A model generated the notes under the pieces. The model searched no databases, was not told where the DNA came from, and worked only from the letters and a program-made list of their open reading frames with translations. The position numbers and the translations under genes were made by a program. 16,587 bases of DNA, from the NCBI GenBank assembly GCA_022425585.1, contig JAKMFF010000347.1:1-16587 (forward strand), given 5' to 3'. The DNA is from Candidatus Poseidoniaceae archaeon. Its GTDB lineage: Archaea > Thermoplasmatota > Poseidoniia > Poseidoniales > Poseidoniaceae. Shown here piece after piece: positions 1-8,909 of the stretch. Position 1 is the first letter of the stretch; every line of letters starts with the position of its first letter.

Positions 1-155
1 TACCGACATTCATGATTGTTGCATTATCCCTCTCATTATGGTTAGTCTATGGGATAGCAATATCTTCTAAAGCAATGATTTTCTCAAATATATTGACACT
101 ATCAGTAATAGCACTAGTGATAATTGGGGTTATTCGTATTAGAAAAAGGGTCTAA
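1..155 (+). CDS. SemiSWEET/PQ-loop family transporter, C-terminal fragment
   Basis: This is the 3' end of a gene that begins before the window. The reading frame has its first complete codon at base 3 and stops with TAA at 153-155, giving 50 residues. They form a hydrophobic segment with the pattern SLWLVYGI, then a short polar link, then a second helix (SNILTLSVIALVIIGVI) and a basic tail RIRKRV. This is the layout of the third transmembrane helix and tail of SemiSWEET sugar transporters (compare the SWIAYGI...ANIVTL...RRK end of the E. coli protein, recalled from memory). SemiSWEETs are small three-helix membrane proteins that dimerise and move sugars down a gradient. The substrate cannot be read from this piece, and the PQ motif itself lies outside the window. 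The family call is inferred from the helix pattern. Confidence 0.65.
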   Translation, partial: PTFMIVALSLSLWLVYGIAISSKAMIFSNILTLSVIALVIIGVIRIRKRV

Positions 156-159
156 CACT

Positions 160-172
160 AAGCGGTTTTTTT
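160..172 (+). terminator. oligo-T archaeal terminator
   Basis: A run of seven T (166-172) follows a short GC patch 10 bp after the transporter stop codon. Archaeal RNA polymerase terminates on such U-tracts without needing a strong hairpin. The placement between the transporter and the next promoter supports the call. Confidence 0.45.
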
Positions 173-236
173 CGTGAAGTTGATATATGTGTACTCTTTG
201 GGCACTATGTAACCGATGGTTAAGTAGTGTGATTTT
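173..236 (+). promoter_or_regulatory. probable promoter of the chaperone operon
   Basis: This AT-rich gap lies between the terminator and the start codon at 237. The sequence TGATATAT at 181-188 is the best TATA-like element, about 50 bp before the ATG, which would leave a leader of roughly 25-30 nt. No clear Shine-Dalgarno sequence precedes the ATG. No recognisable heat-shock operator was found by eye. Confidence 0.35.
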
Positions 237-920
237 ATGAGTGCCGCTGATGACTGGGAAGAGCAAATGATAGACCGGTTGGTTGAGATGTTTCAAAATA
301 TGGGGATGTCTTTGAGTAAACAACAAATCAAGGCGCTAATGGGTCAGTTTAAATCACAGTTTGATAAAATGGGTATAGACGCCGAAAAGATGGCAAAGGG
401 TGATGTGAATTTCAATTTCGACCTCTCAAACCTTGCAAAAATGTTCCAATCTGGACAGTCTATGGAAGATATTCTTGGCAACTTGGGCATGGATATCCAA
501 GTCGACGCCGCACCTGTGGAAGTTGAAACTCCGAAGATTAAGGATGACACAGATGAAGTCCTAAAATTGCCTAGTGATGATTTCTACCTAGATGGTTGGA
601 ATATGTCTATTATTGTCGACTTTAGTCTAAAGGGTGATGTTAAGGATATGCAGATGGATATGAACCTCTCTAAGGGAGGTTCTATGTTGGAAATCGTAAA
701 AGAGGCTCAGGTTAAACCAATGGCCCGCATTAAATTGCCACATCCTTGTGAGGATGTTGTTGGCTGGTCGATGAATAACGGGGTATTAGATATAACATTG
801 AAATTGATTCCTCAAGGCTCAGCCCTAGATGGCGATGATGAAGTTCCATCTGCTGATGTTAGTATAGATCTTAACGACAAAGATGATGATGAAGATGATG
901 GTGGAATTCCAATATTTTAA
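237..920 (+). CDS. Hsp20/alpha-crystallin-like small heat shock protein
   Basis: A 227-residue protein. Residues about 115-192 read as an alpha-crystallin (Hsp20) domain: DGWNMSIIVDF as the first strands, then RIKLPHP...VGWSMNNGVLDITLKLIP, which matches the family pattern (R-F-x-L-P ... NGVL-x-V-x-L). The first 100 residues are helical and Met-rich, with 11 Met in the first 85 residues. Residues 198-222 are an acidic tail, and the protein ends in IPIF, so I224-P225-I226 fits the C-terminal I-x-I motif by which small heat shock proteins assemble. Family members bind unfolding proteins without ATP and pass them to ATP-driven chaperones; dnaK begins 18 bp downstream, consistent with that role. 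A p23/CS-domain co-chaperone is the main alternative, because the fold is the same and p23 also has an acidic tail. Confidence 0.7.
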   Translation: MSAADDWEEQMIDRLVEMFQNMGMSLSKQQIKALMGQFKSQFDKMGIDAEKMAKGDVNFNFDLSNLAKMFQSGQSMEDILGNLGMDIQVDAAPVEVETPKIKDDTDEVLKLPSDDFYLDGWNMSIIVDFSLKGDVKDMQMDMNLSKGGSMLEIVKEAQVKPMARIKLPHPCEDVVGWSMNNGVLDITLKLIPQGSALDGDDEVPSADVSIDLNDKDDDEDDGGIPIF

Positions 921-938
921 AAAAAGGATGTGTAAAAA

Positions 939-2825
939 ATGAGTAAAGTAATAGGTATAGATTTAGGAACAACAAACAGCTGTGTAGCAACGATTGAAAA
1001 TGGTGAGCCGGTGGTGATTGCCAATGCAGAAGGAGCCAGAACAACGCCCTCTGTTGTTGCATTTGCCAAAGATGGTGGTGAGCGATTAATTGGGGTTACT
1101 GCAAAGCGTCAAGCGGTAACTAATGCCCAGAGAACCCTGTTGTCGGTAAAACGACATATGGGTACTGACTGGAACACCAAAATAGATGATAAGGACTATA
1201 CTCCGCAAGAAATTTCAGCCTTTATTCTTCAAAAGTTGAAGGCTGATGCTGAGGCTTATCTGGGTGCAGAAGTTAAGCAAGCGGTCATCACATGTCCTGC
1301 TTACTTCACCGATGCCCAAAGAACAGCAACAAAAGATGCTGGAAGAATCGCCGGACTGGATGTATTAAGAATTATCAACGAACCTACTGCTGCTGCACTA
1401 GCATATGGTGTGGACAAAGAAGATGATCAAACCATCCTTGTGTACGACTTAGGCGGTGGTACATTCGACGTTTCGGTGTTAGAAATCTACCAAGTCGACG
1501 GTCAACCACAAATCGAGGTAAAGGCCACTGCAGGTAATAATAAATTGGGCGGAGATGATTTTGACGACCAGGTTATTGATTGGTTGGTGAAAGAATTCAA
1601 GAAAGATACCGGTATTGATTTGTCTAAAGATTTGACTGCAATGTCTAGGCTAAAAGAGGCTGCTGAAAAGGCAAAAATTGAATTATCAGGCACTCAGCAA
1701 ACACAAATCAATCTTCCATTCATCACTATGGTTGATGGTCAACCTGAGCACTTGGATATGACCCTTACTAGGGCTAAATTCGAAAGTCTGATCGCTAAAC
1801 TGATTGAGAATACAATGAAGCCTACTAGGCAGGCAATGAAAGATTCTGGCGTCAAGAAAGGAGATATTGACAAGGTGATTTTAGTCGGCGGATCAACAAG
1901 AGTCCCCGCTGTCCAAGATGCGGTGGAAAAGGAAGCAGGTAAAGCACCTTACAAGGGAATTAATCCAGATGAAGCCGTTGCTATGGGTGCGGCTTTGCAA
2001 GCTGGAATCATTTCTGGTGATGAGGGTGTGTCTGACATATTACTGCTCGATGTTACTCCGCTAACTTTGGGTATTGAAACCCTTGGTGGGGTTATGACGA
2101 CAATGATTGAAAGAAATACCACGATTCCTGCTAGAAGGTCTGAGATATATTCTACGGCGACTGATAACCAACCAGCGGTAACAATTCACGTTCTTCAAGG
2201 AGAAAGGGATTTTGCGAAGGACAATGTGACTCTTGGTGAATTCACTTTAATGGGTATTCCAGCCGCACCTCGTGGTGTGCCGCAAATTGAAGTTACCTTC
2301 GATATTGATGCCAATGGGATTGTCAATGTTAGCGCCAAAGATATGGGTACAGGAAAAGAGCAATCCGTTAAGATTGAGGCTCAAACTTCGCTATCAGAAG
2401 ATGAGATTCAGGCTAAGATTGAAGAGGCTGAGAATTTTGCTGAAGAAGACAAGCAAAGAAAAGCCAAGGTAGAACTGCGTAATATGGCAGATCAAGTCCT
2501 ATATCAAACAAGGAGAACTATCGATGAAGCTGGAGACAAACTTGATGAAGATGATGTTGGACCAGTTAAGTCACATCTAGATGAACTAGAAAAATTAGTT
2601 CAAGATGACGATGGAAAACCGTTAGAAATAGATGATGTTGATGATGCGGCAATTCAAGCTAAGGTCAAAGAAATCGAAGAGGCTATGCATGCCGTTTCGG
2701 CAAAATTGTATGAGGCTGCATCGGCGGAGATGTCTGAACAAGACGGTTCTTCTGAAGACGGTGATATCGATGTCGGTGGCGATGATGTGGTCGATGCTGA
2801 CTTTGAAGTCGTCGACGAAGATTGA
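939..2825 (+). CDS. dnaK: Molecular chaperone DnaK (Hsp70)
   Basis: A full-length Hsp70 of 628 residues. The ATPase domain shows the phosphate-1 motif [10 protein letters not shown] at 5-14, DLGGGTFD at 170-177 and LVGGSTRVP from about 315. The substrate-binding domain follows ([17 protein letters not shown], then the HVLQGER strand), then a helical lid and a D/E-rich tail ending [11 protein letters not shown], close to the DVVDAEFEEV ending of bacterial DnaK. The segment after SVKRHMG lacks the roughly 24-residue insertion of proteobacterial DnaK, so it is of the Gram-positive/archaeal type. DnaK binds exposed hydrophobic stretches in an ATP cycle that normally needs DnaJ and GrpE. Neither gene is next to it here; instead an Hsp20-like gene precedes it and a chaperonin gene follows. 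The ATG is preceded by an AAAAAGGATG stretch as a weak ribosome binding site. Confidence 0.97.
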   Translation: MSKVIGIDLGTTNSCVATIENGEPVVIANAEGARTTPSVVAFAKDGGERLIGVTAKRQAVTNAQRTLLSVKRHMGTDWNTKIDDKDYTPQEISAFILQKLKADAEAYLGAEVKQAVITCPAYFTDAQRTATKDAGRIAGLDVLRIINEPTAAALAYGVDKEDDQTILVYDLGGGTFDVSVLEIYQVDGQPQIEVKATAGNNKLGGDDFDDQVIDWLVKEFKKDTGIDLSKDLTAMSRLKEAAEKAKIELSGTQQTQINLPFITMVDGQPEHLDMTLTRAKFESLIAKLIENTMKPTRQAMKDSGVKKGDIDKVILVGGSTRVPAVQDAVEKEAGKAPYKGINPDEAVAMGAALQAGIISGDEGVSDILLLDVTPLTLGIETLGGVMTTMIERNTTIPARRSEIYSTATDNQPAVTIHVLQGERDFAKDNVTLGEFTLMGIPAAPRGVPQIEVTFDIDANGIVNVSAKDMGTGKEQSVKIEAQTSLSEDEIQAKIEEAENFAEEDKQRKAKVELRNMADQVLYQTRRTIDEAGDKLDEDDVGPVKSHLDELEKLVQDDDGKPLEIDDVDDAAIQAKVKEIEEAMHAVSAKLYEAASAEMSEQDGSSEDGDIDVGGDDVVDADFEVVDED

Positions 2826-2842
2826 GTCGCGCTTATCTCATA

Positions 2843-2848
2843 GAGGTG
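2843..2848 (+). promoter_or_regulatory. Shine-Dalgarno site that fixes the thermosome start
   Basis: GAGGTG matches the archaeal 16S 3' end and lies 12 nt before the ATG at 2861. The reading frame is also open from a TTG at 2822 that overlaps the dnaK stop, but the extra 13 residues have no counterpart in thermosomes, whereas MSEAPILRDTA is a typical thermosome beginning. The ATG at 2861 is therefore preferred. Confidence 0.6.
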
Positions 2849-2860
2849 TGTGGCCCAACC

Positions 2861-4441
2861 ATGAGCGAGGCTCCGATTCTAAGAGACACGGCACGTTCGA
2901 AGGGTCGCGACGCACTGCAAAAAAACATCCAAGCAGCCCTAGCCCTTGCTGAAGCGATTCGCTCAACTTTAGGTCCAAAAGGGTTGGATAAATTGTTGAT
3001 CGATGATGATGGGCGAACCTTGGTAACTAATGATGGGGTCACTGTGTTAGAAACTGCTAAGGTTGAGCATCCGGTTGCTAAAATGATGATCAACGCTTCG
3101 TCTGCGCAAGATAGAGTTGCCAAAGATGGGACTACTAGTACGGTTATTTTAGCCGGGGAAATGCTACAGAATGCCTGGCAATTAATTCTTCAGGGAATTC
3201 ACCCCTCAACAATCGCTCGGGGTTTTAGAAAAGCCGAACAATACGTCCTCAAGAGTCTTGAAGAAATCTCTTTACAGGCTAGTGATGCTATGCAAAAAAC
3301 GGTGGTGAAAACGTCCCTGGCTGGAAAAGGTCACAGCTCAATGCAGGAAACTATTGCCGATATCTCGCTTCGAGCTGTTAAGATGATTATTGATGAAAAT
3401 CAGGAAATTATCGACCCTACAAAAATAAAATTGATTTCCCAAACCGGCGGTAGAGTTGAAGAATCTAGTTTGATTCAAGGATTGATGTTGCCCAAAAAAC
3501 GCATATCTTCTCAAATGGCAAAAGAGATTACTGACGGTAAGATCTTACTAATTGATGGTGGTCTAGAGCATAGAGGTGTCAAGGGCGACTTAAAATTAAA
3601 TGTTACAGACACTGGGGTTTTAGAATCATTTAGACAGCAAGATCGAATCATGTTAAAATCACAAGTTGACAAATTAGTCAGTAATGGAGTAAATGTCTTG
3701 GCTTGTAAAGAAGGGATAGATGATGACATTCGCGACTATCTTGTTAAGAATGGTATTCAAGCATTCCGTAGAGTTTCCCGTAGTGATTTGAATATGCTTG
3801 CTCGGGCTTGCGGTGCAACATTGGTAAATTCGATAAATTCTAGCAGAAGCGAAGACGTGGGTGATTTTAAATCAAGTAAAAATATCTCACTAGATGGAAA
3901 AGATTTCTGGGTAGTAGAAGCGATTGGTAAAGCTGCCACGATTATTGCCAAAGGCAGTACTGTTGACATCATTGGGGAAGTTGAGCGGTGTTTTGATGAC
4001 TCGCTTGGAGTCTCAGTCCAACTACTTGAGGATGGTAAAATAGTCTGTGGCGGGGGTGCGTCATATGTCGCTCTTGCGCGCAGGCTAAGACGATATGCAG
4101 AAACCATGCCTGGTCGAGAACAACTAGCAGTTGAGGCATATGCTGATGCAATAGAGGTTATTATCCGAGTCTTAGCAGAAAATGCCGGTATTGACCCTAT
4201 TTCGTCATTGATTGATGTTGTTGCCGAGCAAACTAATCTCAATTCTGATTCTATTGGTATAAATTTGACAACGGGAAAGCCCAGCGATATGTTGGAGATG
4301 GGGGTCCTTGAACCAAAGGGCATCATCAAACAAGCCCTTATTGGTGCTACTGAAGTCTCAATTTCGATTCTCCGTATCGATGATGTTTTATGGGCCAAAC
4401 AAGATATTGAAGCACCTGTGCCGCCTCAATCTGATATGTGA
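2861..4441 (+). CDS. Thermosome subunit (group II chaperonin, TCP-1/Cpn60 family)
   Basis: A 526-residue subunit of the double-ring, ATP-driven archaeal chaperonin. Family blocks appear in order: GRDALQKNI, STLGPKGLDK, TNDGVTVLE, DGTTSTVILAGE, KTSLAGKG, the apical domain (ending in KNGIQAFRRVSRSDLNMLARACGA), VERCFDDSLG with the catalytic-loop Asp, EDGKIVCGGGA, LAENAGIDPI and EMGVLEPKGIIKQALIGATE. The normally near-invariant GDGTT of the nucleotide loop reads K88-D-G-T-T here, with EEVG replaced by RVAK. The tail lacks the Gly/Met repeat often seen in thermosomes. The gene starts 35 bp after the dnaK stop on the same strand, so the two are probably co-transcribed. It may be a divergent paralogue that works together with a second subunit encoded elsewhere. 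Confidence 0.93.
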   Translation: MSEAPILRDTARSKGRDALQKNIQAALALAEAIRSTLGPKGLDKLLIDDDGRTLVTNDGVTVLETAKVEHPVAKMMINASSAQDRVAKDGTTSTVILAGEMLQNAWQLILQGIHPSTIARGFRKAEQYVLKSLEEISLQASDAMQKTVVKTSLAGKGHSSMQETIADISLRAVKMIIDENQEIIDPTKIKLISQTGGRVEESSLIQGLMLPKKRISSQMAKEITDGKILLIDGGLEHRGVKGDLKLNVTDTGVLESFRQQDRIMLKSQVDKLVSNGVNVLACKEGIDDDIRDYLVKNGIQAFRRVSRSDLNMLARACGATLVNSINSSRSEDVGDFKSSKNISLDGKDFWVVEAIGKAATIIAKGSTVDIIGEVERCFDDSLGVSVQLLEDGKIVCGGGASYVALARRLRRYAETMPGREQLAVEAYADAIEVIIRVLAENAGIDPISSLIDVVAEQTNLNSDSIGINLTTGKPSDMLEMGVLEPKGIIKQALIGATEVSISILRIDDVLWAKQDIEAPVPPQSDM

Positions 4442-4497
4442 TGAAACCCCTATGATGTCTATCATAACTGGACAGATGTTCAAATACTCGAAAAAAT

Positions 4498-4503
4498 GGA
4501 GGG
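4498..4503 (+). promoter_or_regulatory. strong Shine-Dalgarno site for HMG-CoA synthase
   Basis: GGAGGG lies 6 nt before the ATG at 4510. It is the best match to the anti-Shine-Dalgarno sequence in the window and confirms that start. The 68-bp gap to the chaperonin gene holds no obvious TATA box or T-run, which favours read-through from the chaperone genes. Confidence 0.6.
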
Positions 4504-4509
4504 TTTCTT

Positions 4510-6081
4510 ATGGGCTCTGATAATTCTATCTGTGTTGGCATCGATGATATTGCCATTCATTTTCCTAGATTGTATATGGATATGAAGGATTTTGCCGATC
4601 TGAGAGGAGAAGATTACGGTAAATTGAATAAGGGTCTGGGGCTCAAAGCAATGTCAATTCCTGATGTTCATGAAGACACTGCAACAATGGGCGCTAATGC
4701 GGTTATGAAACTCATTGATAGGAATGGTTTGAATCCGCGTAACATTGGCCGTATGTACCTTGGGACCGAATCTGCATTAGATGGGGCAAAGCCGACTGCG
4801 ACCTACATAGTAGATATGTTGACCCAACGGTATTCTGAACGATATGGTGAAGATTGTTTTCGTAATTGTGACGTTGTAGATATGACATTTGCATGTATTG
4901 GGGCTGTTGATGCCATGCACACAACGTTAGATTGGGTTGCTAGATCAAATAACGACGACGAAAGATTAGGAATTGTGATTTTTTCTGATAATGCAAAATA
5001 TGCCCTTGAATCCGCAGGAGAATATACTCAAGGAGCTGGTGGTGGAGCTCTGTTGATTAGAAGGAATCCTCGATTGTTAGAAATTCCAGATTGTATTGGA
5101 GTATCTACAACCCCTGTTCACGATTTTTTCAAACCTCGCAGAGAGGTGTCGGTTAAATCGATTATCTCCAATGTTATTACATTGGCTCAGGAGACAGGGC
5201 AGTCAATCAAGAAAGGGCTTGTTGAAAGAATGATTCGCCATCTTCCGGCCTCGACTGTAAGGAAACTAGGGATTTTTGCTCATGGTGAAGAAAAGGTCAG
5301 TGTTCACAGAGATGAGCCCGTGTTTGACGGTCAGTTTTCCAATAGATGTTATCAAAGTGCGGTAAGACAAGCCTTCCATAATTTTAGAGAGAAGGCTGAA
5401 CGGGCAGGGAGATATAACCCTGAAAGTGATGAGCGTTTCACTGAACAGTGGAGCCGAATAATCATGCATCTTCCCTATGCATACCAAGCTAAGAGAATGT
5501 TTCCTGATGTTTTTAGACATGACAGAGAAGATACTGAGTTCTGGAATGATGTTGCAAAACATCTCGGCCCGGCGCCAGAACCCCATAATTCAGACGACCC
5601 AGTTATCATCGAAATTTGGGAGAAAGCAATGGATGGATACCGAAGAGCCATTTCAAAAACCCCGCAATATCTAGAATTCCATGCCAGCCGAATAGAAAAG
5701 GGTCAACGAGCGAGTAGCCTGATTGGAAATCAGTATACTGGATCTATTTTCCTAGCCTTGATGTCATCTTTTGAATCTGACTTAGAAGAAAATGATAATT
5801 TAGACAACCGTTTGTTCGGTCTGTGTGGATATGGTTCTGGGGCAAAAGCGAAAGTGTTTGAAGGCAAAGTTTCCCCAAGATGGCGAGAAGTTGTTTCTAG
5901 ATGGAATTTGTTTGAGCGCCTAGCTGGCAGAGTTGCAATTGACCATGTCACATATGAAAATCTGCACAAAGGTTTGCAGAGTGGTAGTGTCGTAGAACCT
6001 GAAGGTGAGTTTGCTCTGGTGGAAATTACCGAATCTGGAGTACAAGAAGGTGCTCGAAGATACAAGTGGATTGGCGCTTAG
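4510..6081 (+). CDS. Hydroxymethylglutaryl-CoA synthase, long bacterial/eukaryotic-like type
   Basis: A 523-residue enzyme that condenses acetyl-CoA with acetoacetyl-CoA to HMG-CoA, the entry to the mevalonate pathway for archaeal lipids. The catalytic triad can be placed by comparison with MvaS: Glu87 in GTESALDGAK, Cys129 in TFACIGA and His320 in MHLPYAYQAKR. Further MvaS blocks are SAGEYTQGAGGGA, NPRLLEI, HDFFKP, PVFDGQFSN, IGNQYTGSIFLAL and GLCGYGSGAK. It is longer than bacterial MvaS (about 390 residues) and than typical archaeal HMG-CoA synthase (about 350). Some 50 extra, basic residues lie between P209 and P270, where bacterial enzymes have about ten. The gene ends in a 4-bp overlap with the stop of tdh on the other strand. 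The enzyme class is sure; the role of the insertion is unknown. Confidence 0.9.
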   Translation: MGSDNSICVGIDDIAIHFPRLYMDMKDFADLRGEDYGKLNKGLGLKAMSIPDVHEDTATMGANAVMKLIDRNGLNPRNIGRMYLGTESALDGAKPTATYIVDMLTQRYSERYGEDCFRNCDVVDMTFACIGAVDAMHTTLDWVARSNNDDERLGIVIFSDNAKYALESAGEYTQGAGGGALLIRRNPRLLEIPDCIGVSTTPVHDFFKPRREVSVKSIISNVITLAQETGQSIKKGLVERMIRHLPASTVRKLGIFAHGEEKVSVHRDEPVFDGQFSNRCYQSAVRQAFHNFREKAERAGRYNPESDERFTEQWSRIIMHLPYAYQAKRMFPDVFRHDREDTEFWNDVAKHLGPAPEPHNSDDPVIIEIWEKAMDGYRRAISKTPQYLEFHASRIEKGQRASSLIGNQYTGSIFLALMSSFESDLEENDNLDNRLFGLCGYGSGAKAKVFEGKVSPRWREVVSRWNLFERLAGRVAIDHVTYENLHKGLQSGSVVEPEGEFALVEITESGVQEGARRYKWIGA

Positions 6082-7130
6082 AAATCTAATATGACTTTTC
6101 CGCAATCACCACTGATTGCTAATTCCATGGCTGAATTAAACTCTTCATACGGCATACGATGAGTAACTAGTGTTTCGATGTCAATTTTTCCCGCACTAAG
6201 CTGCTCGTGCATTTTATCCCATGTTGACCACATCTTACGCCCATTTATTCCTTTTAGGTGAAGGTATCTAAATACAATCTCGTTCATCGGCACCTGGGTT
6301 GTTTCACCACCATATACGGACAAGACATTGACATAACCGCCCATTCTTGTAGAGTGGATGGTGTTTGATAATGCGCTTGGGGCACCTGAAAACTCGCATG
6401 AATTGTCTACTCCCTTGCCGTTGGTGTGGGCCAAAATTGTTCCAACAATGTTGTTGTCTTTACCAAGGACTAGGTCTGCGCCTAGTTTCTTTGCTAATTT
6501 CATTCGTGCCTCATTATCCCAATCAATGGCAATGATCTTCTTTGCGCCCATTGCTTTAGCAGCATTTACTGCAAATAGGCCGATTGGTCCAAGTCCGTGT
6601 ATAGCAACTGTTGAGTCTTTAACCGGGCCACCTGTTAATGTGTGAATTGCGTTACCTAGTGGGTCTTGAATAGATGCTAGTTCAAGTGGAATATTATCTG
6701 GTACATGTCTAGCATTGATTGCTTGGACTGAGAAATATGGAGCAAAGGCTCCATCTGAATGTACTCCAAAGATTTTACCATTTTCACAAATATGGGCATT
6801 TCCTTCGGCGCATCTATCACAATTCCAACATGCCAGGTGGCACTCAACTGCGATTTTATCACCTATTTTATGGGTGCTGACATCCTTACCTAGTGCAACA
6901 ACTGTGCCGCAGGTTTCATGCCCGGTTGTAGTGCCCGTTGGAACGTTTTCTGCAGCCCAATGATCCCACTTCCAAATGTGGATATCAGTCCCGCAGATTG
7001 ATGTAGAGTGCGTTTTCACTAATACTTCATCATCACCATAGTTTGGTAATGGAGTTTTAACAAGTTCAAACCCCCCTTTTTCCGGCTTGGTTTTTTTCCA
7101 CGCCATCATCGTAGTTGGTAAATCACCCAT
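6078..7130 (-). CDS. tdh: L-threonine 3-dehydrogenase (zinc, NAD-dependent)
   Basis: A 350-residue zinc alcohol-dehydrogenase-family protein. Catalytic zinc ligands are C46 (in SICGTDIH), H71 and E72; the Tdh-typical Thr and His are T48 and H51. The structural zinc cluster is C101, C104, C107 and C115. The Rossmann motif GLGPIG is at 179-184, and D203 at the end of the second strand favours NAD over NADP. The segments HIWKWDHWA, DPLGNAIHTL and INGRKMW are characteristic of Tdh rather than sorbitol dehydrogenase. The enzyme oxidises L-threonine to 2-amino-3-ketobutyrate, usually cleaved by Kbl to glycine and acetyl-CoA; no kbl is adjacent. The start may instead be Met8 or Met9, because GGTGAT just after the first ATG resembles a ribosome binding site. 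It is transcribed divergently from pyrG. Confidence 0.9.
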   Translation of the reverse strand: MGDLPTTMMAWKKTKPEKGGFELVKTPLPNYGDDEVLVKTHSTSICGTDIHIWKWDHWAAENVPTGTTTGHETCGTVVALGKDVSTHKIGDKIAVECHLACWNCDRCAEGNAHICENGKIFGVHSDGAFAPYFSVQAINARHVPDNIPLELASIQDPLGNAIHTLTGGPVKDSTVAIHGLGPIGLFAVNAAKAMGAKKIIAIDWDNEARMKLAKKLGADLVLGKDNNIVGTILAHTNGKGVDNSCEFSGAPSALSNTIHSTRMGGYVNVLSVYGGETTQVPMNEIVFRYLHLKGINGRKMWSTWDKMHEQLSAGKIDIETLVTHRMPYEEFNSAMELAISGDCGKVILDF

Positions 7131-7268
7131 CTTGCTCGCTTACCTGTCGTTGAAGGCACCCTTTGATAATTCTCTATGAAAGTTACAATAATTATGGTGA
7201 AATGATTTTCGATTTCTCGGATATGTTGATTAAGGGGTCATCGGTGGTAAAAAACCCGTTGGTGTGTC
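7131..7268. promoter_or_regulatory. divergent promoter region between tdh and pyrG
   Basis: These 138 bp separate two divergently read genes, so both promoters must lie here. AT-rich stretches such as ACAATAATTAT near 7183-7194 and TTTGATAATT near 7162-7171 could serve as TATA elements, but no single site stands out. GGTG at 7261-7264 lies 4 nt before the pyrG ATG as a likely ribosome binding site. Confidence 0.4.
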
Positions 7269-8909
7269 ATGAAGTACGTTGTTGTCAGCGGAGGAGTCCT
7301 TTCTGGGCTTGGGAAAGGGGTCACTGCTAGCAGTATTGGAGTACTAATGAAAAGTGCTGGCCTAAGAGTTACCTCAATAAAAATAGACCCTTACCTCAAT
7401 AGTGATGCTGGAACGATGTCGCCATTTGAACATGGTGAGGTTTTCGTTCTCGATGATGGTGGAGAAGTAGATCTCGACTTAGGAAATTATGAGCGATTCC
7501 TTGACATAAATTTAGGTAAAGATAACAACCTAACTACTGGTAAGGTTTACTCAAAAGTGATTGAAGCTGAGCGTCGAGGTGATTATCTTGGTAAAACCGT
7601 TCAAGTTATCCCGCATATAACTAATGAAATTCAGGACTGGATTGAGCGCGTCGCTCACATACCTGCTGATGGTGAACAGAATGCTCCTGATGCTTGTATT
7701 ATCGAGTTGGGGGGAACTGTGGGGGATATTGAATCGGCACCTTACATCGAAGCATTAAGACAGTTTCAGTTTCGGGTAGGGCGAGAGAATGTTACGTTTG
7801 TTCATGTTTCTCTAGTTCCGGTTATGGGTCCCGTGGGTGAGCAAAAAACCAAACCTACTCAGCACTCTGTTAAGGAGTTAAGAGGCCTTGGAATCACTCC
7901 TAACATTTTGGTTTGTCGTTCGACAAAACCTATGACTGAAGAAACCAAAGAAAAATTGGCAGCATTTTGTCATGTGGCGCCTGAAGCCGTAATGTCTACG
8001 CACGATGTGCCCAACATCTATCACGTCCCGTTAATGTTAGAGAAGCAGGGATTGTGCAAGATACTCGATATTGATTGTAGTAATTCAACTCTATTATCCG
8101 ACTGGGAAACCATGGCTCACGATTTAGATTTACTTAGTGAAGATGTCTCCATAGCAATGGTAGGCAAATATACCGACCTCTCAGACGCATACTTGTCGGT
8201 AATCAAAAGTTTGCAGCATGCCGCAATGAAAGTCAAACGCCGATTAACCATTAATTGGATTGAAGCTAGCCATTTAGAGGCCGATTGGAAGAAAGACAAT
8301 TCTCAAGAATACGATAATGCTTGGGCACTATTACGAGATTCAAACGGAGTTTTGGTGCCAGGAGGGTTTGGCGACCGAGGTATTGAGGGGAAGATTCTTG
8401 CAGCTCAATACGCTCGAGAAAGTAAGTCCCCATATCTCGGGATATGCCTTGGGTTGCAGGTAGCGACCATTGAATTTTGTCGAAACGTACTTGGGATTTC
8501 GGGGGCAAATTCTACTGAATTTGATGACAATCCGGAGTTCCCTGCAGTAATTTTCATGCCTGAAATTTCCAAAACCCATCTAGGAGGAACTATGCGATTG
8601 GGCAGTAGGCCAACAATATGGCAAGTTGATGATTGTAAGATTAAACAATTATACGGTGAGGGTGCATCTGTTGATGAAAGACATCGACATAGATATGAAG
8701 TCAACCCGGATTTAATTGGCCAAATAGAAGATGCTGGTTTGATGTTTGTTGGTAAAGATGAAACCGGGCAACGGTGTGAAATTTTTGAATTAGTTGGACA
8801 CCCATATTATGTTGGAGTACAATATCATCCTGAGTTTAAATCAAGACCGGGAAGGCCCAGCCCCCCGTTCCTTGGTCTGTTAATGGCTGCTTCTGGTATG
8901 AAATTATAA
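7269..8909 (+). CDS. pyrG: CTP synthase
   Basis: A 546-residue enzyme, normal length for the family, which makes CTP from UTP, ATP and glutamine in pyrimidine synthesis. The N-terminal synthase domain begins [17 protein letters not shown] (P-loop-like) and continues with [30 protein letters not shown], the hallmark block (split here as 38-50 and on). The class I glutamine amidotransferase domain has PGGFGDRG, the nucleophile Cys393 in LGICLGLQ, and the His520/Glu522 pair in QYHPEF. The [10 protein letters not shown] linker is also typical. The stop codon directly abuts the stop of the converging kinase-like gene. The call is firm. Confidence 0.98.
   Translation: MKYVVVSGGVLSGLGKGVTASSIGVLMKSAGLRVTSIKIDPYLNSDAGTMSPFEHGEVFVLDDGGEVDLDLGNYERFLDINLGKDNNLTTGKVYSKVIEAERRGDYLGKTVQVIPHITNEIQDWIERVAHIPADGEQNAPDACIIELGGTVGDIESAPYIEALRQFQFRVGRENVTFVHVSLVPVMGPVGEQKTKPTQHSVKELRGLGITPNILVCRSTKPMTEETKEKLAAFCHVAPEAVMSTHDVPNIYHVPLMLEKQGLCKILDIDCSNSTLLSDWETMAHDLDLLSEDVSIAMVGKYTDLSDAYLSVIKSLQHAAMKVKRRLTINWIEASHLEADWKKDNSQEYDNAWALLRDSNGVLVPGGFGDRGIEGKILAAQYARESKSPYLGICLGLQVATIEFCRNVLGISGANSTEFDDNPEFPAVIFMPEISKTHLGGTMRLGSRPTIWQVDDCKIKQLYGEGASVDERHRHRYEVNPDLIGQIEDAGLMFVGKDETGQRCEIFELVGHPYYVGVQYHPEFKSRPGRPSPPFLGLLMAASGMKL

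Noticed and set aside
865..900. GAT/GAA-rich stretch resembling a simple repeat
   Set aside because: It is the codon run for the acidic tail of the Hsp20-like protein, not an independent repeat element.
2822..2860. TTG-initiated 13-residue extension of the thermosome
   Set aside because: It overlaps the dnaK stop and covers the GAGGTG ribosome binding site; family members begin near the ATG at 2861.
3757..4398. Long open frame (213 codons) on the minus strand inside the thermosome gene
   Set aside because: It is wholly antisense to a well-conserved gene, shows a composition typical of shadow frames (Ser, Thr, Ile rich) and has no recognisable domain.
4451..4466. Hairpin TATGAT-gtct-ATCATA between the thermosome and HMG-CoA synthase genes
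   Set aside because: The stem is six AT-rich pairs with no following T-run, so it is too weak to call a terminator or riboswitch.
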